Shown: positions 52,567 to 61,179 of the stretch, piece by piece
How positions within the stretch are numbered: position 1 is the first letter of the stretch
Layout: each line of letters begins with the position of its first letter
Source of the DNA: Erythrobacter sp.
GTDB taxonomy: Bacteria; Pseudomonadota; Alphaproteobacteria; Sphingomonadales; Sphingomonadaceae
Direction: 5' to 3'
DNA length: 64,000 bases
NCBI GenBank assembly: GCA_027311945.1
Contig: DAICXZ010000022.1
Location: 62,001-126,000 of the forward strand
Translations under genes and position numbers: made by a program
The notes under the pieces: model-generated
Seen by the model: only the letters and a program-made list of their open reading frames with translations
What the model was told of the DNA's origin: nothing
The model's database searches: none

Positions 52567-52761
52567 ATGCCAAAACCCCCCGACGTCCCCACCACCTATA
52601 AACTCCCGGTCCCCGCTCCCGGCGACCCCGCGCCGCTTGAGCACGCCCAACGCTGGCTCGCCCATGTCGAAGCGGGCCGCATCGGCAAGCCGCGTCCGGC
52701 AACGTCCAAGGCCACCAGTACAAGGTGCGCCTTCCCGTGGGACCGGGAGCGCGCCCGATGA
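52567..52761 (+). CDS. Short Pro-rich ORF coupled to the HTH gene
   Basis: 64 residues (MPKPPDVPTTYKLPVPAPGD, then PAPLEHAQRWLAHVEAGRIGKPRPATSKA...). Its TGA overlaps the next ATG (ATGA at 52758-52761), which argues for a real upstream partner. No known domain; codon use is high-GC, unlike the deaminase island immediately to the left. Confidence 0.5.
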   Translation: MPKPPDVPTTYKLPVPAPGDPAPLEHAQRWLAHVEAGRIGKPRPATSKATSTRCAFPWDRERAR

Positions 52762-53771
52762 CCTCTATCGTTCAGCTCACCCCGCTCCAGCTCGCCCAGC
52801 TTGACCCCCACGTCTTCGCCGATCCCGACCACCCGAAAATCGCCCGCACCGCCAATGGCCAGCAGGTCGCGCTCACCCCCGCGCGGATGGCGGACTTTCT
52901 CGAAAGCCTGATGACCATGGGCAGCGTCGCCATCGCCTGCCAGCGCGCCGGGGTTGCGCGGCAGACCGCTTATCGCACCCGGCGCCGGTCTCCTGGGTTT
53001 GCCAGAGCGTGGGATGCGGCGCTGATCGCCGCGCGCACCGTCGCCGAGACCGAGCTGGCCGAGCGTGCCATCAACGGGGTGGAGGAGGCGGTGTTCTATC
53101 ACGGCGAGGAGGTCGCGCGGCGGCGGCGTTTCGACAGCCGCCTGCTGCTCGCGCACCTTGCCCGGCTCGACAAGGCGGCCGAGCGGCTCGACCTTGCCGC
53201 CACGCTCCCGCAGCTCGACGACCAGATCGCGGCGCTGCGCCTTGCGGGTGAGGGGGCGGAGGACGCGGTGCTTCCGGGCGCAGTTGCGGCGGAGGATTTG
53301 CGCCGGGTGCAGGACGAGCGCGAACTGGTGCGCGATCCGGCGGGCTATGCGGAGCGTGAGACTGCGCGGAATGCGGCGGAGAAAGAAAGGGCGATCCTTC
53401 GGAAGCGAAGCTGTGGCGAAGCCACACCGGCTCAGGATGAGCGGGGGGTGGGAAAAACTCCTCAGGACACTGTCACACCTGTCACACCTTGCCCGATCAC
53501 ACCGTGCGAGGACTGCGGCGGCTTCTGCCTCGATGCCGAGACCGAGCCGGGGGTCAGGCTGACGCAGGCGGACTGTCAGTGGCTGGGCAACCGACTTGAA
53601 CGGATGGAGGAGGCGCGGCCCGAGGGGGCGCTGCCGCCGTTCCGGCTATGCCCCGAGGGCGATCGCACCGGCGCGCTGGAGATGGCGCAGCTGCATGCGT
53701 TCGAGGCGGGGGTGCCGCGTTGGTGGGAACTGGTGCCCGAGGGGGCGGATGACGCGCTCGAAAGCGCCTAG
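52758..53771 (+). CDS. HTH protein, terminase-small-subunit-like
   Basis: 337 residues from ATG 52758 (MTSIVQLTPLQLAQLDPHVF). Residues about 40-120 look like a homeodomain-like HTH followed by a long helix (FLESLMTMGSVAIACQRAGVARQTAYRTRRRSPGFARAWDAALIAA), as in phage terminase small subunits and related chromosomal proteins. There are no other phage genes nearby. The middle contains an in-frame repeat unit (RKRSCGEATPAQDERG), and the C-terminal part has CPITPCEDCGGFC, a possible metal site. Stop overlaps the convergent rlpA stop (CTAG). Confidence 0.75.
   Translation: MTSIVQLTPLQLAQLDPHVFADPDHPKIARTANGQQVALTPARMADFLESLMTMGSVAIACQRAGVARQTAYRTRRRSPGFARAWDAALIAARTVAETELAERAINGVEEAVFYHGEEVARRRRFDSRLLLAHLARLDKAAERLDLAATLPQLDDQIAALRLAGEGAEDAVLPGAVAAEDLRRVQDERELVRDPAGYAERETARNAAEKERAILRKRSCGEATPAQDERGVGKTPQDTVTPVTPCPITPCEDCGGFCLDAETEPGVRLTQADCQWLGNRLERMEEARPEGALPPFRLCPEGDRTGALEMAQLHAFEAGVPRWWELVPEGADDALESA
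53397..53443 (+). repeat. Interrupted REP-like unit inside a coding sequence
   Basis: ATCCTTCG ... GCTCAGGATGAGCGG matches both ends of the repeat found at 30258-30282, but its centre is replaced by a short insert with its own stem (GTGGC-GAA-GCCAC). It is translated in the HTH gene as a flexible linker without breaking the frame. Confidence 0.65.
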
Positions 53772-54340
53772 CTGGAGAGCACTTCCAGCTCGACCGTGCC
53801 GTGGCCCTGCGCGACGAGGCCGATCTCCTCGGCGGCGGCGCGCGAGAGGTCGATCAGGCGGCCATGCGAGTAAGGCCCGCGGTCGTTGATGCGCACGATC
53901 ACGCTGCGGCCGGTGCGCGGGTAGGTAACGCGCACGCGGGTGCCGAAGGGCAGCGTCTTGTGCGCGGCGGTGAGCGCGGTCATGTCGAAGGCTTCGCCGC
54001 TGGCAGTCGGTCGGCCGTTGAAGCGGCGACCGTAGTAGGAGGCATTGCCGCTGCCAAGCGGGGTGGCCTCGGGCTCGGCGGGGACGGCAACGGGCGCATC
54101 CTGTTGGTCGAGCGGGGCGGCGGGGTCGGCGTATGGGGCGAGGGCCTCGACGAAGCGGGCTTCCTCGCTGGGGGTGAAGACGGGGTCAGTGGCGGCACGC
54201 GGGGCGACCAGCGCTGCCGTTTCGAGCTGGGTTTCGGCATGACCGGCACCGACCATGCCAAGCATTGCAGCAAGGCTTGTGGCGACACCGATGAGAGCCA
54301 GCGTCCGGCGCGATGTGCGCTTGGGATCTAGAGCGTTCAT
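53768..54340 (-). CDS. rlpA: RlpA-like septal lytic transglycosylase, no SPOR domain
   Basis: 190 residues. Signal peptide (ALIGVATSLAAMLGMVGAGHA-ET), disordered acidic linker, then a double-psi beta-barrel: GNASYYGRRFNGRPTASGEAFDMTALTAAHKTLPFGTRVRVTYPRTGRSVIVRINDRGPYSHGRLIDLSRAAAEEIG. The catalytic Asp in the NDRGP motif is present. RlpA trims denuded glycans at the septum or cell poles. The C-terminal SPOR domain seen in E. coli RlpA is missing. Confidence 0.92.
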   Translation of the reverse strand: MNALDPKRTSRRTLALIGVATSLAAMLGMVGAGHAETQLETAALVAPRAATDPVFTPSEEARFVEALAPYADPAAPLDQQDAPVAVPAEPEATPLGSGNASYYGRRFNGRPTASGEAFDMTALTAAHKTLPFGTRVRVTYPRTGRSVIVRINDRGPYSHGRLIDLSRAAAEEIGLVAQGHGTVELEVLSS

Positions 54341-54612
54341 GGGGGGCGCCTTTACGGGTGTATGGCGCGGGTGCCCACCCCGGGTTCCTCCGGTGGTCGC
54401 CCAAACCGGGCAGTTCGTCGCGGATTGAGGTGCAAATGCGGCGAAGCGAGCCGGTTTGGACAGGGATTTGCAGCGCGGGTGAGGCCGTTACCCGGTCAAT
54501 CGCCCGCAATTGGGGCTTACAAGCGATTCGCGGTTGGAAAAGCGATGAGGATCAATTGCTTGTCTCGAAATACGGGGCCAACACAGCCGTCGGCCCCGCA
54601 CGGCATCAGGAG

Positions 54613-55830
54613 TTAGCGATGGTCTCGCTGGGCCAGCAGACGCAGGCGCAGGGCGTTGAGCTTGATGAAGCCTGCGGCGTCCTTCTGGTCGTAGGCACCG
54701 GCATCGTCCTCGAAGGTGACATGGGCCTCCGAATAGAGCGAGTTCGCAGACTTGCGGCCCACCACCATGGCATTGCCCTTGTAGAGCTTCAGCCGCACGG
54801 TGCCGCTCACCTTCTGCTGGCTGAGGTCGATCGCCGCCTGCAGCATCTCGCGCTCGGGGCTGAACCAGAAGCCGTTGTAGATCAGCTCGGCATACTTGGG
54901 CATCAGCTCATCCTTCAGGTGAGCAGCGCCGCGGTCGAGCGTGATCTGCTCGATCCCGCGATGGGCGCGGGCGTAGATCTCGCCGCCGGGCGTCTCGTAC
55001 ATGCCGCGGCTCTTCATACCGACGAAGCGGTTTTCGACCAGATCGAGGCGGCCGATGCCGTGTTTGCGGCCAAGGTCGTTCAATGCCGCCAGCAGCGTAG
55101 CCGGGCTCATCGCCTCGCCGTTGAGAGCAACGCCGTCACCGTGCTCGAAGTCGATCGTGATGTATTCCGGCGTATCGGGCGCATTCTCGGGGTGGTCGGT
55201 CCGCGAGTAGACGTAGTCGGGCGTCTCTTCCCACGGGTCTTCCAGCACCTTGCCTTCCGACGAGGTGTGCAGGAGGTTCGCATCGGTCGAGAACGGGCTG
55301 TCGCCGCGCTTGTCTTTTGGAACAGCGATCTGGTGCGCCTCGGCCCAGGCGATGAGCGCGGTCCGGCTGGTGAGGTCCCACTCGCGCCAGGGGGCGATCA
55401 CCTTGATGTCCGGGTCAAGCGCATAGGCCGACAGCTCGAAGCGGACCTGATCGTTGCCCTTGCCGGTCGCGCCATGCGCCACGGCATCGGCGCCGGTGGC
55501 GTGGGCGATCTCGACCAGACGCTTCGAAATCAGCGGACGGGCGATCGAGGTGCCGAGCAGATAGTCACCCTCGTAGCGGGCGTTGGCGCGCATCATCGGG
55601 AACACGAAGTCGCGCACGAACTCTTCGCGCAGATCTTCGATGAAGATGTGCTTGTCGGGAATGCCCATCGCACGAGCCTTCTCGCGCGCCGGTTCGATCT
55701 CCTCACCTTGCCCAAGGTCGGCGGTGAAGGTGACGACCTCCAGACCGCGCTCCACCTCGAGCCACTTGGCGATCACCGAGGTATCGAGGCCGCCAGAATA
55801 GGCAAGGACAACGCGCTTGATCTCGGACAT
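54613..55830 (-). CDS. argG: Argininosuccinate synthase
   Basis: 405 residues from ATG 55830 ([29 protein letters not shown]); the track start at 55875 adds upstream residues. ATP-pyrophosphatase loop AYSGGLDTS at residues 10-18, and substrate motifs [22 protein letters not shown] and [17 protein letters not shown]. Joins citrulline and aspartate in arginine synthesis. The 1494-aa plus-strand ORF across this region is a shadow. Confidence 0.97.
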   Translation of the reverse strand: MSEIKRVVLAYSGGLDTSVIAKWLEVERGLEVVTFTADLGQGEEIEPAREKARAMGIPDKHIFIEDLREEFVRDFVFPMMRANARYEGDYLLGTSIARPLISKRLVEIAHATGADAVAHGATGKGNDQVRFELSAYALDPDIKVIAPWREWDLTSRTALIAWAEAHQIAVPKDKRGDSPFSTDANLLHTSSEGKVLEDPWEETPDYVYSRTDHPENAPDTPEYITIDFEHGDGVALNGEAMSPATLLAALNDLGRKHGIGRLDLVENRFVGMKSRGMYETPGGEIYARAHRGIEQITLDRGAAHLKDELMPKYAELIYNGFWFSPEREMLQAAIDLSQQKVSGTVRLKLYKGNAMVVGRKSANSLYSEAHVTFEDDAGAYDQKDAAGFIKLNALRLRLLAQRDHR

Positions 55831-55893
55831 TATGGCACACTCCAAAGGCTGAATTTCGCGCGCGACTATCAGCAAGCGACAAGCGCCGCAATG

Positions 55894-57222
55894 TCAGGTG
55901 TGGCCGATAGTGCGCACAAGGCGCGGAAGCTGCCAGCCAAGCGCCACCGCGCGCAGCAGATAGCTGGCGCTGAACGCGATCCACAGGCCAAGCTGCCCCT
56001 CGCTCCGCAGTGCCAGATCGAGGGCGATGTAGGAAAGCGTTGCGAGCACGGCGGCATTGCGCAAGGCGCGGCCCTGCGTTGCACCGACGAACACGCCGTC
56101 GAGCATCCAGCTCGGCATCCCGATCAGCGGGATCAGCGCGGCGAAGGGGAGGAAGCGGCGGGCGGTCTCGCGCACTTGCGGCTCGGTGGTGAGGAAGTCG
56201 ATCACCGGGCCGCCCGCGAGCAGGAACAGCGCCGAGAGCAGCACGCCCGCCAGCAACGAGAACTCTCCCGCCAGCCGGATCGCGCGGGTGAAGTCCGTCC
56301 GCGAGCGCTTGCCCACCGCATTGCCCACCCGCGCCTCCGCGGTGAAGGCGAAGGCGTCGAGGACGAAGGCGGCGACGTTCACGAACTGCAACAGCACGTG
56401 GTTCGCCGCCAGGGCCGCCGCGCCGAGCCGCGCCCCGGCATTGGCGAACCAGACGAACAGCAGCAGCAGCGAGACCGTGCGGATCATGATATCGCGGTTG
56501 ACGGCGAAAAGCTGCTTCAGCCGGGCCGGGTCAAGCACCTGCGCGCGTGTGGCGCGGCGGACGAAGGCGACCACGCTGCCCGCGCCGTCGCGGCCGACCA
56601 GCGCAAGGCCTGTGATCAGCGCGACCAGCTCCGCCAGCGCCGTGCCAGCGCCAACACCGAAGGCGCCCCAGCCGAAGCCTACAACGAACCACAGGTCGAA
56701 GCCCGCATTGGCGGCGTTCATCACCAGTTGCAGCACCAGCGCATCACGCGTGCGGCCCAGCCCGAACAGCCAGCCGGTGATCGCATAGACCGTCAGCGCG
56801 GCGGGCGCGCCCATGAAGCGGCCGTGCATATAGGCGGCGGCCTCTGCGCTCACGCTGTCGCCGCCCGCCATCAGCGCGAGCGCGGCGCGGCCCAGCGGCA
56901 CTTGGAGCGCGAAGATGGCAAGGCCCAGCGCCAGCCCGATGGCGATCCCGCGCAGCAGCAGCGCCTCGACCTCGTGGCGTGCGCCCGTGCCCTGTGCCTG
57001 CGAGGTAAGGCCGGTAAGCCCCATGCGCAGGAAGCCGAAGCTCCAGAACACGAGGCCGATCAGTGTTGCCCCCAGCGCGACGCCCGCGAGCGCGGCGGCA
57101 TCGCCGCTGCGCCCGATCACGGCGGTGTCGACAATGCCCACGAGCGGGATCGACGCCTGACCGAGCATGATCGGCCAGGCCTGCGAGAAGATCGCGCGGC
57201 GGGTGAGGGGCAGGGCACTCAT
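55894..57222 (-). CDS. MATE-family multidrug/metabolite exporter (DinF-like)
   Basis: About 442 residues from ATG 57222 (MSALPLTRRAIFSQAWPIMLGQASIPLVGIVDTAVIGRSGDAAALAGVALGA); the ATG at 57240 is an alternative. Twelve hydrophobic segments in two six-helix halves, typical of MATE antiporters driven by Na+ or H+. Substrate unknown. It lies upstream of argG on the same strand. Confidence 0.92.
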   Translation of the reverse strand: MSALPLTRRAIFSQAWPIMLGQASIPLVGIVDTAVIGRSGDAAALAGVALGATLIGLVFWSFGFLRMGLTGLTSQAQGTGARHEVEALLLRGIAIGLALGLAIFALQVPLGRAALALMAGGDSVSAEAAAYMHGRFMGAPAALTVYAITGWLFGLGRTRDALVLQLVMNAANAGFDLWFVVGFGWGAFGVGAGTALAELVALITGLALVGRDGAGSVVAFVRRATRAQVLDPARLKQLFAVNRDIMIRTVSLLLLFVWFANAGARLGAAALAANHVLLQFVNVAAFVLDAFAFTAEARVGNAVGKRSRTDFTRAIRLAGEFSLLAGVLLSALFLLAGGPVIDFLTTEPQVRETARRFLPFAALIPLIGMPSWMLDGVFVGATQGRALRNAAVLATLSYIALDLALRSEGQLGLWIAFSASYLLRAVALGWQLPRLVRTIGHT

Positions 57223-57261
57223 TGTTCGGCGACTACCCATTGCCTCGGTGACTGTGAAGCT

Positions 57262-57348
57262 CCCCTCCCCTTGGGGAGGGGCTGGGGTGGGGGTTCGACG
57301 CCCGACAGGTCGCGAGCCCCCCTCCCAACCCTCCCCCGCGGGGGAGGG
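57262..57348. repeat. GC-rich palindromic repeat pair between MATE and cfa genes
   Basis: CCCCTCCCC-TT-GGGGAGGGG (57262-57281) and CCCTCCCCC-GC-GGGGGAGGG (57329-57348), separated by GACAGGTCGC-type sequence. Same flavour as the repeat at 50346-50383. On the minus strand it lies after cfa and may help terminate or stabilise that transcript. Confidence 0.75.
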
Positions 57349-57366
57349 CTTTCAGGAAGTGAGCGC

Positions 57367-58692
57367 TTACTCCGCCGCCTGCTTGAGCGCCGGATCGAGG
57401 TGCCACGCGGGCGGCTCTTCCGAATTGCGCAGGCGGGCGGCCTCTTCCTCCATGTAGTCGCGGATCATCGGCACGGCATTGCGATCCTTCACATATTGCA
57501 GCTGCCAGTTGACCAGCGTGCCATGGCGGAAGCTCTGCTCCGCGCCCGCGAGATAGAACAGCCACATCTTGTAGAACTGCTCGTCGTACATCTCGGTGAT
57601 CTCCTCGCGGTGGAGGACGGTGCGGTTGTACCATTCCTCCAGCGTGTGCGAGTAGTGGAAGCGCATCGCCTCAACATCCATCACTTGCCAGCCGGCCTTC
57701 TCGCTCTCGGTCACGAGTTCGGAAAGTGCGGGGATATAGCCGCCGGGGAAGATGTACTTGCGGGTCCACGCGTCGGTGAAGCCGGGAGGGCCGGCGCGGC
57801 CGCAGCAGTGCGAGAACATCACGCCGTCGTCGGCCAGCAGCCGGTGGGTGTGTTCCATGAACTGCGGATAGTGCGGGGTGCCCACGTGTTCGAGCAGGCC
57901 GACCGAGGAAATGCGGTCGAACGTGCCTTCCACGTCGCGGTAGTCCATCAGCTTGAACTTGACCTTGTCCTCGACGCCTGCCTGCTTCGCGCGTTCCTTG
58001 CAAAAGGCGATCTGGTCGGGCGCCAGCGCCACGCCGAGCACTTCGCAGCCGTAGTGCTTGTTGAGGTAAAGCGCGAGGCCGCCCCAGCCGCAGCCGATAT
58101 CGAGCACGCGCATCGGGCGCTCCATCTCGCGCGCCTTCTGCATGTACATCTTGCCCGCGATCAGCGCCTTCTTGTCGAGCTGCGCCTTTTCGAGGCTCAC
58201 GTCCGTGCGGCGGTGATAGCCCATGGTGTACTGCCGGTCCTCGTCGAGGAACAGCTCGTAAAGGCGGCGGGTGAGGTTGTAGGTGTGCTCGGCGTTCTTG
58301 CGCGCCTTGCTCTTGAGGTTGATCGAATCGACCTTGGCCGCGGTCTTCTGGATCAGGCGCTTCATCGGGCCTTGCGGCTGCAAGGCGCGGTCGCCGTGGA
58401 CCTTGGCCTGACCCGTGACATAAAGAATCATGTCGCGGATATCGTAAGGCGCTTCCACGTGGAGCCAGCCCCACATGAACGCCTCGCCCGCGCCAACCTG
58501 CGGATAGCGCGCGATGTGGCCCGAGGCCTTCTTGTCGGTGAGGCGGATGTGGATCGGCTGGTCATAGGTGCCGCCTTGCCCATCGGGCACGGGGCCGCCA
58601 GGGCCATATTCGTAAACCTTGCCGTCGTAGTCGGTGATCACGAGCTTTCCGGCCCGGATCAGTTTCGTAAGCATTTTGTCGAGCAGCCACAT
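57367..58692 (-). CDS. cfa: Cyclopropane-fatty-acyl-phospholipid synthase
   Basis: 441 residues from ATG 58692 (MWLLDKMLTKLIRAGKLVITDYDGKVYEYG). N-terminal lipid-binding domain, then SAM methyltransferase fold with VLDIGCGWGGLALYLNKHYGCEVLGVALAPDQIAFCKERA near 195-235 and the YRDVEGTFDRISSVGLLEHVG block. Methylates cis double bonds of membrane phospholipids. The bicarbonate-site region (HCCGRAGPPGFTDAWTRKYIFPGGYIP) is also present. Confidence 0.95.
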   Translation of the reverse strand: MWLLDKMLTKLIRAGKLVITDYDGKVYEYGPGGPVPDGQGGTYDQPIHIRLTDKKASGHIARYPQVGAGEAFMWGWLHVEAPYDIRDMILYVTGQAKVHGDRALQPQGPMKRLIQKTAAKVDSINLKSKARKNAEHTYNLTRRLYELFLDEDRQYTMGYHRRTDVSLEKAQLDKKALIAGKMYMQKAREMERPMRVLDIGCGWGGLALYLNKHYGCEVLGVALAPDQIAFCKERAKQAGVEDKVKFKLMDYRDVEGTFDRISSVGLLEHVGTPHYPQFMEHTHRLLADDGVMFSHCCGRAGPPGFTDAWTRKYIFPGGYIPALSELVTESEKAGWQVMDVEAMRFHYSHTLEEWYNRTVLHREEITEMYDEQFYKMWLFYLAGAEQSFRHGTLVNWQLQYVKDRNAVPMIRDYMEEEAARLRNSEEPPAWHLDPALKQAAE

Positions 58693-58799
58693 GGGCGCGC
58701 GTCCCTTTCTATCAGTCCCGTTGAAGGGCTGTGTGCGGGCCGATTGGCGGCAAGTCAATCACACGGTGGGATGCGCGGGGGTGGGCAGGGACAATAAGG

Positions 58800-59543
58800 C
58801 TAGATCCCGGCATACCATTGGTAGCCTGCGCGATCCTCCCAATAGCCGCCCTTGCCCCCCGCAATCGGGGTGAGGCTGTCGACCAGTTCGATGCCGGTCA
58901 GGTACTTGGCGTGCTTGTAGCCCAGTTGCCGCTCGATCCGCATCCGCAAAGGCGCGCCGTTGATCACCGGGAGCGGTTCGCCGTTCAATTCATGCGCGAT
59001 GATGGTCTGCGGGTGGTAGGCATCGTCGAGGTCGACGCTCTCGTAATATTCGGAACCGCCGAGCGTGTCGGCGCAGCGGAACACCGCGAAGCGCGCGCCT
59101 TCCTTTACGCCTGCCGCTTCGAGCACATGCGAAAGCTGCGGCCCGGTCCACTCGCCGATTGCGCTCCACCCCTCGACGCAATCATGCCGGGTGATCTGGG
59201 TGCGCTGGGGCAGGGCGCGGATGTCCTCCAGCGAGAGGCTGAGTTCCTTGTCGACCAGCCCGGTGACGCTGAGCCGCCAGTTGGCAAAGCCCTCGGCCTC
59301 GGCCTTGCGATAGGCATCGGTATCGACATCGCGGCTCCCATTGCCGCGGAAGAACGGCGAAATTTCGCTCGCCTTGTATTCGGGTGCCATGGTGATCCGC
59401 CCGAAGCCGAGCGCCCGGTGCAGCCCGCGGTGCCAGCTTTGCGCGCCATCGACGAGGTTGCGGAACACCGAGGTTTCGCTCACCTCGTTGCAGGCAGATA
59501 CGAAGGCGGCCATCGCGCCGACAAGAACGTTGCGCCGCTTCAT
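58800..59543 (-). CDS. MsrP/sulfite-oxidase-like molybdopterin oxidoreductase
   Basis: 247 residues from ATG 59543 (MKRRNVLVGAMAAFVSACNEVSET). The N-terminus has twin arginines and a lipobox-like VSAC, so a Tat-exported lipoprotein is likely. The oxidoreductase molybdopterin domain carries the molybdenum cysteine in ITRHDCVEGWSAIGEWTG. Related MsrP repairs periplasmic methionine sulfoxide. The electron partner is probably the b-type cytochrome encoded upstream, whose stop overlaps this start (ATGA). A MsrQ protein is not encoded here. Confidence 0.9.
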   Translation of the reverse strand: MKRRNVLVGAMAAFVSACNEVSETSVFRNLVDGAQSWHRGLHRALGFGRITMAPEYKASEISPFFRGNGSRDVDTDAYRKAEAEGFANWRLSVTGLVDKELSLSLEDIRALPQRTQITRHDCVEGWSAIGEWTGPQLSHVLEAAGVKEGARFAVFRCADTLGGSEYYESVDLDDAYHPQTIIAHELNGEPLPVINGAPLRMRIERQLGYKHAKYLTGIELVDSLTPIAGGKGGYWEDRAGYQWYAGI

Positions 59544-60232
59544 TCTGCTCGCCCTCCGGTGATCATGTCGCGCAACTGCCTGATCGGGCCGGACACGAGC
59601 ACGAGCAGCACATGCACAATCAGAAAGGTGATCAGCGCAAAGGCGCAGATAAAGTGGATCGAGCGCGCGCTCTGGCGGCCGCCGAACATCTCGCCCAGCC
59701 ATGGCCAGGCTGCCTCCATCCCCGGGCTCATCGCCATGCCGGTGAACACCATCAGCGGCAGCAGCACGAACACCACCCCGGCATAGGCGATCTTCTGGAG
59801 GATGTTGTACTTGCCCTCGACCGGCTCGAAGTTGAACTTCAGATGCTCCTTGATGTCGAGCCACACGTTGGCGGGTGACCATTCGCGGGCGCGGGCGAAG
59901 AGGTCGCGGTAGATGTGGCCGTTAAGCAGCGCGGTCAGCATGAAGGCGAGCAGCGAAAAGCCGAACACCAGCGCGAAGAGCACGTGATAGTCGCGCGCGA
60001 TGGCGAGGCTGTAGCGGGTGGGGATGGTCGCCCAGCCGGGGAACATCGGCGCGACGAACCAGGCCTGCGAGCTGTCGAAGCCCCAGTCGCCCCAGTACAG
60101 GCGGCGGTGGGCGTTGGAGATGGTCAGTCCGCTCATGAACAGGATGATGACGCTGATCGCGTTGACCCAGTGCCAGATGCGAGTCGAGAGAGCGTGCCGC
60201 TTGGTCAGTTTGATCTTGCCCAGTTTGGTCAT
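59540..60232 (-). CDS. Cytochrome b561-type membrane subunit
   Basis: About 230 residues from ATG 60232 (MTKLGKIKLTKRHALSTRIWHWVNAISVIILFMSGLTISNAH). Four membrane helices with candidate haem histidines in RIWHWVNA, DYHVLFAL, IHFICAFALI and VHVLLVLV, as in di-haem hydrogenase/formate dehydrogenase-type b subunits. Likely passes quinol electrons to the molybdoprotein. Overlaps both neighbours by four bases. Confidence 0.88.
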   Translation of the reverse strand: MTKLGKIKLTKRHALSTRIWHWVNAISVIILFMSGLTISNAHRRLYWGDWGFDSSQAWFVAPMFPGWATIPTRYSLAIARDYHVLFALVFGFSLLAFMLTALLNGHIYRDLFARAREWSPANVWLDIKEHLKFNFEPVEGKYNILQKIAYAGVVFVLLPLMVFTGMAMSPGMEAAWPWLGEMFGGRQSARSIHFICAFALITFLIVHVLLVLVSGPIRQLRDMITGGRAE

Positions 60233-60990
60233 CCCGATTGGCTCTCCTCGCGCGCAAGGTAAATCACATCGCGGTTTTGGCAAAGCAGGTGTTGTCCCGA
60301 ATCGACGAACAGCTCCTGCCCGCTGGCGAGCTGCCCCTCTGCCATGAACAGCGCGGCCTCGGCCACTTCGCTGGCATCGGTGCGCCGTTCGAGCAGGTTG
60401 AGCCGGTGCGAGCGCTCGGCCTCGTTGTCGGTCTGGTCGTGGCTGGCGAGGATCGCGCCGGGGGCGAGCCGATAGACCCGATCACCCGGCGCGGCGGCTT
60501 GTGCCAGCATCCGCGCTGCCGCATCGACCGCCGCCTTGCTCATGGTGTAGCTGAAGAAGTCGGGGTTGATGTTGGCGAGCTTCTGGTCGGTCACCTGAAT
60601 GACCCGCCGCCCGGCGTTTGAGCGGGCATGGGCGAAGAACGCGCTCGCCAGCTGCACCTGCGCGCGGGCGTTTACCGCCATGGCGCGGGCGAAGGCATCC
60701 GAATCGAGCGCGTCATGGCTGTCGTACTCGAACAGGCTCGCGCAATTGACCAGCGCCTGCCAGTTGCCAAGTTCGCCCGCGAGAGTGCGCGCCAGACCTG
60801 CGCAGGCGGCTTCGTCCGCCAGATCGCATTGCAGGGTGCGTGCGCTGGGCAGGCTGGCGGCAAGGGCCTGCGCCTCATCGCGTGAGCGGCGATAGTGCAC
60901 CACCACATGCCATCCCGCCGCGCCGAAGCGGCGGGCAATGGCGGCACCGATGCGGCGTGCGCCGCCTGTTATCAGCACACTGCGCATCAT
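60229..60990 (-). CDS. SDR oxidoreductase, pteridine reductase/FolM-like
   Basis: 253 residues from ATG 60990 (MMRSVLITGGARRIGAAIARRFGAAGWHVVVHYRRSRDEAQAL); the ATG at 60987 is equivalent. The TGGARRIG nucleotide motif with two arginines is the TGxxxRxG form of pteridine reductases; NCASLFEYD and the catalytic YTMSK also fit. The NAD(P)H substrate may be a dihydropterin. The stop overlaps the cytochrome start, placing it first in a three-gene operon with a molybdopterin enzyme. The track's 480-aa start reads into the spacer. Confidence 0.85.
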   Translation of the reverse strand: MMRSVLITGGARRIGAAIARRFGAAGWHVVVHYRRSRDEAQALAASLPSARTLQCDLADEAACAGLARTLAGELGNWQALVNCASLFEYDSHDALDSDAFARAMAVNARAQVQLASAFFAHARSNAGRRVIQVTDQKLANINPDFFSYTMSKAAVDAAARMLAQAAAPGDRVYRLAPGAILASHDQTDNEAERSHRLNLLERRTDASEVAEAALFMAEGQLASGQELFVDSGQHLLCQNRDVIYLAREESQSG

Positions 60991-61179
60991 GGGGCGATCC
61001 GGCAGAAACGAGGGCGGTTGCAGTGCAGCATTGGCGCAGGTTTGCACGGTCGCGCCCGGCTTGCAAAGGCTGGCTTCGTAAAAGAGTCTTGCACGATCGC
61101 TCAACAGCGGCTTTCTATTCAGGATAAAGTCAATTTGTGGCAGCCATTCAAAGGCCGTCGCAGGGGAGGAACTTGCAGG

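Noticed and set aside
54313-58797. 1494-residue plus-strand ORF
   Set aside because: Antisense to argG, MATE and cfa. High-GC third positions open the opposite frame; composition is His/Ala/Arg-rich without domain structure, and it crosses several real genes.
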